Part shown: piece by piece, positions 57,898 to 64,000 of the stretch
Numbering within the stretch: the stretch's first letter is position 1
How the letters are laid out: each line of letters opens with the position of its first letter
Assembly: GCF_020179605.1 (NCBI RefSeq)
Contig: NZ_JAINZO010000002.1
Span: 930,001-994,000 of the forward strand
Origin: Geomonas agri
GTDB taxonomy: Bacteria; Desulfobacterota; Desulfuromonadia; Geobacterales; Geobacteraceae
Direction: 5' to 3'
DNA length: 64,000 nt
Made by a program: the position numbers and the translations under genes
Notes under the pieces: generated by a model
The model's database searches: none
What the model was told of the DNA's origin: nothing
The model's input: only the letters and a program-made list of their open reading frames with translations

Positions 57898-59801
57898 CCA
57901 TGAAGCTCAGCACCGATCCGTCCGCGGCGACCCTGTTGCCCATCGCGAAAAAAGAAGGCATCTCCACCGTCTGGGACCGTCACCGCGCCATGCAGCCCCA
58001 GTGCGGCTTCGGCCAGTTGGGAGTTTGCTGCCGCATCTGCTGGAAAGGGCCCTGCCGCATCGATCCGTTCGGCGATGGTCCCCAGCGCGGCATCTGCGGC
58101 GCCGACGCCGACACCATCGTGGCTCGTAACGTCATCCGCATGATCGCGGCCGGCGCCGCCGGGCACTCCGAGCACGGCCGCCACGTGGCGCTCGCCCTGC
58201 AGGGCGTGGCTGAAGGGAGGCTCCCCGCTTACCAGATCCGCGACGAGGTCAAGCTGCGCGCGGTCGCGGCGAAACTCGACATCTGCACAGAGGGGCAGGA
58301 CATCCCGGCCATCGCAGCCGCGGTGGCCAAGGCGACCCTGGAGGACTTCCAGAACCAGGATCACGACGCCCCCTGCAACTGGATCGAGGCCACCCTCACC
58401 AAGAAGCGCCTGGAGCGCCTGCAGGCCCTGCACGTCCTGCCGCACAACATCGACGCCGTCATCACCCAGATCATGGGGCGCACCCTGGTCGGCTGTGATG
58501 CCGATCCGGTCAACCTGATTCTCGGCGGTATCAAGGGCGCGCTGGCCGACTTCGACGGCATGTGCCTCGCCATCGAGCTCTCCGACGCCCTGTTCGGAAC
58601 CCCAAGCCCGGTGATCACCGCCGCTAACCTTGGCGTCATCAAGCCGGACGCGGTCAACATCGCCGTACACGGCCACAACCCGCTTTTGAGCGAAGTGGTC
58701 TGCGAGGTAGCCGGGCAGATGGACGAGGAGGCCCGGAAGGCCGGGGCCAAGGACGGCATCAACATCGTCGGCATCTGCTGCACCGGCAACGAGGTCATGG
58801 TGCGTCACGGCATCCCTCTGGCCGCGAACTACCTCTCTCAGGAGCTGGCGCTGGTCACCGGCGCGGTGGACGCCATGGTGGTCGACGTACAGTGCATCAT
58901 GCCCTCGGTGAGCGAGATCGGCGCCTGCTTCCACACCGCCGTCATCACCACCATGGCCGAGAACAAGATTCCGGGCGCGACGCATGTGGACTTCAAGGAG
59001 GAGACCGCCCTGGAGAACGCACGCCGCATCGTCGCCACCGCGATCGAAGCGTACAAGCGGCGCGACCCGCGCCGGGTCAACATCCCGGACTTCAAGCAGA
59101 CCGCCATCGTCGGTTTCGGCGTCGAGTCCGTGGTGGGCGCGCTGGCTACCCTGAACGCGGAGGATCCGCTCCAGCCGCTGATCGAGAACATCGCCAACGG
59201 CAACATCCGCGGCATCGCCCTCTTCGCCGGCTGCAACTCGACCCAGGTGGCGCAGGACAGCAGCTTCGTCACCATGGCCAAGAAGCTCGCCGCCAACAAC
59301 GTGCTCATGCTCGCCACCGGCTGCGGCGCAGGTTCCTTCGCCAAGCACGGCCTGATGACCCAGGAGGCGACGCTTGAGTACGCTGGTGATTCGCTCAAGG
59401 CAGTCATGACCGCCATCGGCACCTCGGCCGGCCTGAACGGCCCGCTTCCCCTGGTGCTGCACATGGGCTCCTGCGTGGACAACAGCCGCGCCGTGCAGGT
59501 GGCCGTGGCGGTGGCCGACAAGCTCGGCGTCGATCTCGACCAGCTCCCGCTGGTGGCGTCCGCGCCGGAGGCGATGTCGGAGAAGGCGGTTGCCATCGGC
59601 ACCTGGAGCGTCGCGCTGGGCATCCCGACCCACCTGGGCACCATGCCGCAGGTGACCGGCTCGGCCAAGGTAACCGAGCTCCTGACCCAGACCGCCAAGG
59701 ATCTGCTGGGCGGCTACTTCCTGGTGGAGCTCGACCCGAACCTCGCTGCCGACAAGCTCCTGGAGGTGATCGAGGAGCGCAGGAAAGGACTGGGGATCTA
59801 G
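57894..59801 (+). CDS. cooS: Anaerobic Ni-Fe carbon monoxide dehydrogenase
   Basis: A 635-aa CODH of normal length that interconverts CO + H2O and CO2 + 2H+ + 2e-. N-terminal CGFGQLGVCCRICWKGPCRI supplies D- and B-cluster cysteines. C-cluster ligands occur in order: His in VHGHNPLLSE, then Cys in GICCTGNE, VDVQCIMPS, FAGCNST, TGCGAGSFAKHG and MGSCVDNSRA. The lysine/histidine proton channel GSFAKHG is present. The operon context (CooA-like, hydrogenase, cooF, cooC) indicates CO-dependent H2 formation rather than acetyl-CoA synthesis. The start overlaps the cooF stop. Confidence 0.96.
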   Translation: MTMKLSTDPSAATLLPIAKKEGISTVWDRHRAMQPQCGFGQLGVCCRICWKGPCRIDPFGDGPQRGICGADADTIVARNVIRMIAAGAAGHSEHGRHVALALQGVAEGRLPAYQIRDEVKLRAVAAKLDICTEGQDIPAIAAAVAKATLEDFQNQDHDAPCNWIEATLTKKRLERLQALHVLPHNIDAVITQIMGRTLVGCDADPVNLILGGIKGALADFDGMCLAIELSDALFGTPSPVITAANLGVIKPDAVNIAVHGHNPLLSEVVCEVAGQMDEEARKAGAKDGINIVGICCTGNEVMVRHGIPLAANYLSQELALVTGAVDAMVVDVQCIMPSVSEIGACFHTAVITTMAENKIPGATHVDFKEETALENARRIVATAIEAYKRRDPRRVNIPDFKQTAIVGFGVESVVGALATLNAEDPLQPLIENIANGNIRGIALFAGCNSTQVAQDSSFVTMAKKLAANNVLMLATGCGAGSFAKHGLMTQEATLEYAGDSLKAVMTAIGTSAGLNGPLPLVLHMGSCVDNSRAVQVAVAVADKLGVDLDQLPLVASAPEAMSEKAVAIGTWSVALGIPTHLGTMPQVTGSAKVTELLTQTAKDLLGGYFLVELDPNLAADKLLEVIEERRKGLGI

Positions 59802-59809
59802 ATGGCAAG

Positions 59810-59945
59810 GGTGCTGGCCCTCACCCGGCCTCCGGCCACCCTCTCCCGGAGGGCGAGGGTGGCCGGAGGCCGCCTGGGGCCCGTCTCAAAGAGTCCGTAC
59901 TCCCTCTCCCTCCGGGAGAGGGACGGGGTGAGGGGCGTGCCCCGG
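59810..59945. repeat. REP-like inverted repeats between cooS and cooC
   Basis: Two nested palindromic blocks: GCCTCCGGCCACCCTC / GAGGGTGGCCGGAGGC and CCCTCTCCCTCCGGGAGAGGG. They may form stem-loops in the cooS-cooC mRNA. Same family as 55022-55140 and 57125-57275. Confidence 0.7.
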
Positions 59946-59983
59946 CAGGAGCTTGAACCGAAGCAACAAAGGAGCAAGAAACT

Positions 59984-60973
59984 ATGTGCGACAACCACAA
60001 TCACGCGCATGACCACCATCATCACGACCACGATCACGACCACGATCATGACCACCACCATGGCCACCACCATGGCCACCACCATGGCCACCACCATGGC
60101 CACCACCATGGCCACCACCATGGCCACCACCATGGCCACGACCACGATCATCACCCCCATCTCCACGCCGTTCCGCAGCGCGGGCCGGGGCTGAAGATCG
60201 CCATCACCGGCAAGGGAGGGGTGGGCAAGACCACCTTCGCGAGCCTTCTTTGCCGCGCTTTCGCCGACGACGGCGCCAGGGTGCTCGCGGTCGACGCCGA
60301 CCCGGACGCTAACTTCGCGGCGGCGCTGGGCATCCCGGCGCAGCGAGCGGCGAAACTCCAGCCGGTGGCGCGCATGAAGGAGCTCGCCGAGGAGCGCACC
60401 GGCGCAAGCGGCGGCTACGGCTCCTTCTTCAAGCTGAACCCGAAGGTGAACGACCTGCCGGAGAAGTTCTGCCTGGAACACGACGGGGTCCGCTTTCTCT
60501 GGATGGGAACCCTAGAACAGGGGGGGAGCGGCTGCGCCTGCCCGGAAAGCACTCTGGTCAAGCGCCTGATGGGGCACCTGCTCCTGGAGCGGGACGAGGT
60601 GGTGGTCATGGACATGGAGGCGGGGCTCGAGCACCTGGGGCGCCGCACAGCCGAATCGGTCGACGCCCTAGTGGTAGTCGTGGAACCGGGGCAGCGCAGT
60701 CTGCAGACGGCCCAGCAGATTATGCGGCTCGCTGGCGACGTCGGCATCGAGGAGGTCTTCGTTGTCGGCAGCAAGGTCCGTGACGCGGAAGACCGCAGCC
60801 TCATCGAGGAGGCGGTCCCGGCCGAGCGCCTGTTGGGGACAATCAGCTTCTGCGAAGGGGTGCGCCGTGCGGACCGTGACAACCTCCCCCCGGACCGGCT
60901 GAGCCCGGAGGCCCTCCGGGAGGTGCACGGCATCAAACAGCGCCTGCTTGCGCTGCGGGGCAAAGGGCAGTAG
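59984..60973 (+). CDS. cooC: CooC nickel-insertion ATPase with CooJ-like His-rich N-terminus
   Basis: A 329-aa fusion. The first 60 residues are almost all His, Asp and Gly, including seven perfect HHHG units, and resemble the nickel-binding tails of CooJ and HypB. From about residue 67 comes the MinD-type ATPase CooC: deviant Walker A GKGGVGKTTF, switch region VLAVDADPDANFA, the dimer-bridging GCACPES (CxC) and Walker B VVMDMEAGLEHLG. ATP-driven insertion of Ni into the CooS C-cluster is its known role. Fusion combines nickel storage with insertion, replacing separate cooJ and cooC. Start ATG 59984 follows AAAGGAGCAAGAA. Confidence 0.93.
   Translation: MCDNHNHAHDHHHHDHDHDHDHDHHHGHHHGHHHGHHHGHHHGHHHGHHHGHDHDHHPHLHAVPQRGPGLKIAITGKGGVGKTTFASLLCRAFADDGARVLAVDADPDANFAAALGIPAQRAAKLQPVARMKELAEERTGASGGYGSFFKLNPKVNDLPEKFCLEHDGVRFLWMGTLEQGGSGCACPESTLVKRLMGHLLLERDEVVVMDMEAGLEHLGRRTAESVDALVVVVEPGQRSLQTAQQIMRLAGDVGIEEVFVVGSKVRDAEDRSLIEEAVPAERLLGTISFCEGVRRADRDNLPPDRLSPEALREVHGIKQRLLALRGKGQ
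60053..60136 (+). repeat. Seven perfect 12-bp tandem repeats in cooC
   Basis: Seven exact copies of CACCACCATGGC, each coding His-His-His-Gly. Identity at the DNA level shows recent expansion and potential for copy-number change without loss of frame. Confidence 0.95.
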
Positions 60974-61185
60974 CAGGGCCGGTACCTCAATGGCATCTTC
61001 CCCCACCCTGTCCCTCCCGCCACAGGGAGGGGGGCGGACGCCGATCTTCAAAGATCTACCGTATGGCCGCACATCAATTGATGGCGGCCATTTTAGTTTT
61101 GATTCACGCCTGCCGAAAAGGGGTACACCTGTGACCTTGACTTGAGAGGTAGCTACGGGTATTTTATGCCGGAAGTTGCATATTA

Positions 61186-61204
61186 AAGAATCTGGAAGAT
61201 TCTT
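61186..61204. repeat. Hairpin before the REC-PilZ gene
   Basis: AAGAATCT-GGA-AGATTCTT, perfect 8-bp arms, directly upstream of the AAGGGAGG ribosome binding site of the next gene. Could be an operator or a translation-affecting hairpin. Confidence 0.5.
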
Positions 61205-61216
61205 AAGGGAGGACAC

Positions 61217-61894
61217 TTGCAGCCGACGATTTTGCTCGTAGACGACCTGCAGATGTTTCTGGAGATCGAGAAGGATTTTTTCAAGCATACCGACGTGAAG
61301 GTGGTGACGGCGCGCGACGGCGTCGAGGCCTTGGAAGCGGTGCAGCACCACAAGCCGGTCCTGGTTTTCATGGACCTGCAGATGCCCAACATGGATGGCG
61401 CCAGTTGCTGCAAGGCGATCCGCTCCCTTCCTAAACACGCCGACACGCCCGTGGTCCTGGTCTCGTCCAGCTCCGTCGAAAAAGACCGTGAAGACAGCTT
61501 CGCCGCCGGTTGCAACTATTTCCTCAGCAAGCCCGCCGGGCGCGACCGTTTCCTCGAGATCGCCCGCGAATTTATCCCCGGCATCGATCGCCGCGAAAGA
61601 CGCCTCCTGTGTAGCTTGTCAGCCACCATGCAGCTTAACGGCGCCTCCGTCCCCTGCTCGCTTTTCGACCTCGGCGTCGAGGGTGCTTACGTGGTCACCG
61701 ACGTCCCGGCGCGAAACGGCAACGTGCTGCAACTCTCCTTCACTCTCCCAGAAGGCACCGTGGTTGAGACGGCCTGCCGGGTGGTCTGGAGCGACGCAAG
61801 CGGCAAGACCCGACCCAAGGGGATCGGCGTCAAGTTCGCCCTGCTTCCCAAGCCCCTGCGCTCCGCCCTGGCCCACGCCCTGGAAAAGCTGTGA
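61217..61894 (+). CDS. Response regulator with C-terminal PilZ domain
   Basis: A 225-aa protein from a TTG start at 61217 (GGGAGGACAC upstream). Residues 1-120 form a receiver: LLVDDLQM, phospho-Asp in VFMDLQMPNMDG and the SKPA loop with the conserved Lys. Residues about 125-225 look like a PilZ domain: RRERR as the Arg motif and FDLGVEGAYV in place of (D/N)xSxxG, with the Ser replaced by Gly, so c-di-GMP binding is likely but not certain. Acts in cytosolic signalling, perhaps motility or biofilm; no kinase adjacent. Confidence 0.85.
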   Translation: MQPTILLVDDLQMFLEIEKDFFKHTDVKVVTARDGVEALEAVQHHKPVLVFMDLQMPNMDGASCCKAIRSLPKHADTPVVLVSSSSVEKDREDSFAAGCNYFLSKPAGRDRFLEIAREFIPGIDRRERRLLCSLSATMQLNGASVPCSLFDLGVEGAYVVTDVPARNGNVLQLSFTLPEGTVVETACRVVWSDASGKTRPKGIGVKFALLPKPLRSALAHALEKL

Positions 61895-61936
61895 GACAGA
61901 TTCCCTTTTGACCTGACTGGGGCTAAGTGATATAAA

Positions 61937-61963
61937 TAGGCGCTCGGCACTCCGCGGCGCCTA
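61937..61963. terminator. Hairpin between REC-PilZ and uvrD genes
   Basis: TAGGCGC and GCGCCTA, 7-bp arms with a 13-nt loop, 42 nt after the preceding stop. May terminate that transcript or lie in the uvrD leader. Confidence 0.4.
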
Positions 61964-61989
61964 AGCCCCGGCAGGCCTTAAGGAAAATC

Positions 61990-64000
61990 ATGAAACTGCT
62001 CCACAAACTGAACCCTCCCCAGCAGGAGGCCGTGCTGCACGGCGAGGGACCGCTCCTGGTCCTGGCCGGCGCCGGCTCCGGCAAGACCCGCGTCATCGTG
62101 CACCGCATCGCCCACCTCATTCACGAGCGCGGCGTCCCACCCTGGCAGATCCTGGCCGTCACCTTCACCAACAAGGCCGCCGGCGAGATGCGCGAGCGCA
62201 TCCAGCACATGCTGGGGGAGGGGGAAACTCCCCTCGTCTCCACCTTCCACTCCACCTGCGCACGTATCCTGAGAAGCGACATCAGGAGCCTGGGCTACGA
62301 TTCCAACTTCGCCATCTACGACGACAAGGACTGCGAGCGCCTGCTGAAGGATTGCGCCACCGAGATGAACCTGGACGAGAAACGCTACCCGGTGAAGATG
62401 CTCGGGAGCGCCATCGACGAGTTCAAGAACCAGGGGATGAGCCCCTTCGACGTCCCGGCCGACTCCCCGTACCAAGCGACCCTGGCCCGGGTCTACCGCT
62501 GCTACCAGGAGCGCCTGAAGCGCTGTAACGCGGTCGATTTCGGGGACCTGCTCCTGTTGACCGTGCAGCTTTTCGAGGAGCACAAGGAGGTGCTGGACAA
62601 GTACCTGCAGCGTTGGCGCTGGCTCCTGGTGGACGAGTACCAGGACACCAACCCCGTGCAGTACCGCCTGGTGCAGCTTTTGGCCGGCGCGCGCCAGAAC
62701 CTCTGCGTGGTGGGCGACGACGATCAGTCCATCTACGGCTGGCGCGGCGCAGATATCCGCAACATCCTGGAATTCGAGAAAGACTTCCCCGGAGTCAAGG
62801 TGGTGAAGCTGGAGCAGAACTACCGCTCCACCAAGACCATCCTGGACGGCGCCTGGCACGTGGTGCAGAAGAACAAGGGGAGGAAGCCCAAGCGTCTCTG
62901 GACCGACAACCCCGAGGGCGAGCGCATCGTGTACCGCACCCTCCCCAACGAATGGGAGGAGGGACGCACCGTCTGCCGCGAGATCGAACGCTTCCTCGCC
63001 GAAGGGGGTGACCTCTCCGAGGTGGCCGTCTTCTACCGCACCAACGCCCAGTCCCGCGTCATCGAGGAGGCGCTCGTGGGTGCCCAGATCGCGCACCACA
63101 TGGTCGGCGGCGTCCGCTTCTACGCTCGGCTCGAGATAAAGGACATCCTTGCCTACCTCAAGGTGCTGGACAACCCGTCCGACGACGTGGCGGTGAAGCG
63201 GATCATCAATACCCCGCCGCGCGGTATCGGCAACACCACGGTCCAGAAGATCGCCGATTTCGCCAATGAAAAGGGGCTCCCGTTCTACGACGCCATGCTG
63301 GAAGGGGCCTATGGCCCGCTGCTCCCCGCCGCCGCGCGCGGCAAGGTGGCCGCCTTCGTCAACGAACTGGAGGGATACAAGACCCTGAGCGAGAAGCTTC
63401 CCCTGTCCGAACTCACCGCCGCCGTCATCAACGATTCCGGCTACTATGCTCGCCTCAAGCTGCAGCGAACCGACGAGGCCCAGGAACGGATCGACAACCT
63501 CCAGGAGTTGGTGACCGCCATGCAGACCTACGAAAGCATGCCGGGCGAGCACGGGTTGGCCGACTTCCTGGAGCGGGTCGCACTGGTGTCCGACCTCGAG
63601 CACGAGGGAGAGGGGAAGAAGGCGTCCGCAACGCTGATGACCCTGCATTCGGCCAAGGGACTCGAATTCCAGCTGGTCTTCATGATCGGCATGGAGGAGA
63701 AGCTGTTCCCCCACGTGCGCGCCCTGGAGAACCCGGACCAGATGGAAGAGGAAAGAAGGCTCTGCTACGTGGGGATGACCCGCGCCAAGAAGCGCCTGTT
63801 CCTTTTGAACGTGCGCCGGCGCCACATCTTCGGGCAGGAGCAGATGAACGCCCCCGCCCGCTTCATCGCCGACATCCCCAGGGAACTTTTGGACAGCGGC
63901 GACCTCTGGCAGCGCCCCGAGCCCTCCCGCGACTTCTCGACCGGCCACAACCTGGCCTCCCTCTTCGATGAAGAGATCGAACCGGAGTTCGAGGACAACG
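61990..64000 (+). CDS. UvrD/PcrA-type DNA helicase (3' end off the window)
   Basis: The first 670 codons of a superfamily 1A helicase from ATG 61990 (AAGGAAAATC upstream). All motifs are present in order: AGAGSGKTRV (I), FTNKAAGEM (Ia), LLVDEYQDTN (II), GDDDQSIYGWRGAD (III), QNYRST (IV), TLHSAKGLEF (V) and YVGMTRAKKRL (VI). Length and motif spacing fit PcrA/UvrD (about 700-750 aa), so only a short C-terminal tail is missing. It acts in nucleotide-excision and mismatch repair and clears blocked forks. Housekeeping gene, not part of the CO operon. Confidence 0.95.
   Translation, partial: MKLLHKLNPPQQEAVLHGEGPLLVLAGAGSGKTRVIVHRIAHLIHERGVPPWQILAVTFTNKAAGEMRERIQHMLGEGETPLVSTFHSTCARILRSDIRSLGYDSNFAIYDDKDCERLLKDCATEMNLDEKRYPVKMLGSAIDEFKNQGMSPFDVPADSPYQATLARVYRCYQERLKRCNAVDFGDLLLLTVQLFEEHKEVLDKYLQRWRWLLVDEYQDTNPVQYRLVQLLAGARQNLCVVGDDDQSIYGWRGADIRNILEFEKDFPGVKVVKLEQNYRSTKTILDGAWHVVQKNKGRKPKRLWTDNPEGERIVYRTLPNEWEEGRTVCREIERFLAEGGDLSEVAVFYRTNAQSRVIEEALVGAQIAHHMVGGVRFYARLEIKDILAYLKVLDNPSDDVAVKRIINTPPRGIGNTTVQKIADFANEKGLPFYDAMLEGAYGPLLPAAARGKVAAFVNELEGYKTLSEKLPLSELTAAVINDSGYYARLKLQRTDEAQERIDNLQELVTAMQTYESMPGEHGLADFLERVALVSDLEHEGEGKKASATLMTLHSAKGLEFQLVFMIGMEEKLFPHVRALENPDQMEEERRLCYVGMTRAKKRLFLLNVRRRHIFGQEQMNAPARFIADIPRELLDSGDLWQRPEPSRDFSTGHNLASLFDEEIEPEFEDN

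Noticed and set aside
57819-59633. Long open frame (604 codons) on the minus strand opposite cooS
   Set aside because: An artefact of GC-rich codon bias: the plus strand carries a full CooS with every cluster ligand, and the opposite translation has no recognisable motif or ribosome binding site.
60053-60136. Array of short repeats considered as a CRISPR
   Set aside because: Units are 12 bp, directly adjacent without spacers, and encode HHHG in frame.
61978-63948. Long open frame (656 codons) on the minus strand opposite the UvrD/PcrA gene
   Set aside because: The plus strand has all helicase motifs in order; the opposite frame is low-complexity His/Val/Gly/Asp sequence typical of shadows.

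Overview
The window looks like a piece of a Geobacterales-type deltaproteobacterial chromosome (Geobacter, Citrifermentans or Geomonas group; inferred from the GC-rich right third with a CooA/CooF/CooS/CooC carbon monoxide dehydrogenase locus, an Ech/Coo-type hydrogenase, hybrid kinases, PilZ signalling and sigma-54 control). Roughly 1-50.5 kb is accessory DNA, and 50.6-64 kb looks like core genome.

Region A (1-21.3 kb, minus strand) is one large defence-like operon headed by a WYL-domain regulator. In transcription order it encodes a 957-aa beta-rich protein, a coiled-coil protein, a short Hsp70-like ATPase, a 108-aa Cys-rich protein, a 1621-aa DEAH/DUF1998 helicase (DruE/DpdJ-like), a NERD-nuclease/UvrD-helicase fusion, a DNA cytosine methyltransferase, a P-loop ATPase, a 494-aa unknown and the first 799 residues of a large protein that runs off the left edge. 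Most junctions overlap or are a few bases apart. A 144-bp IS630/mariner-like MITE sits between the NERD helicase and the methyltransferase.

Region B (about 21.3-43.1 kb, plus strand) is a Tn7-like transposon: a broken resolvase at its edge, then tnsA-tnsB-tnsC-tnsD and a second TnsD/TniQ, then cargo. The cargo holds small unknowns, an HTH/coiled-coil protein, a metallophosphoesterase, and a compact four-gene conflict operon: McrB-like AAA+, McrC-like protein, macro-domain protein and a 1579-aa Hsp90/sacsin-like ATPase fused to a DarT-like ADP-ribosyltransferase.

Region C (43.2-49.9 kb) is an apparent RiPP system that I do not recognise from the literature. A 28-residue precursor ending GSGCGVVCW lies 25 nt downstream of the predicted start of a near-consensus sigma-54 promoter. 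It is followed by a beta-rich protein, a radical SAM/SPASM maturase, a TPR histidine kinase and a receiver-like protein. The divergent gene encodes a CARF (RtcR-like) sigma-54 activator with an in-frame G12 tract and a GAFTDA loop.

Region D (49.9-64 kb): decayed mobile DNA with three direct repeats, then dcd, a hybrid histidine kinase, a CooA-like CO sensor, a textbook CooA palindrome at about -41.5, the hydrogenase genes (small subunit fused to ferredoxin, NuoC-like, large subunit), hypA, cooF, cooS, a His-rich cooC fusion, a REC-PilZ protein and the start of a UvrD/PcrA helicase. The operon reads as CO sensing, CO oxidation and electron delivery to a NiFe hydrogenase, but the membrane subunits are not adjacent.
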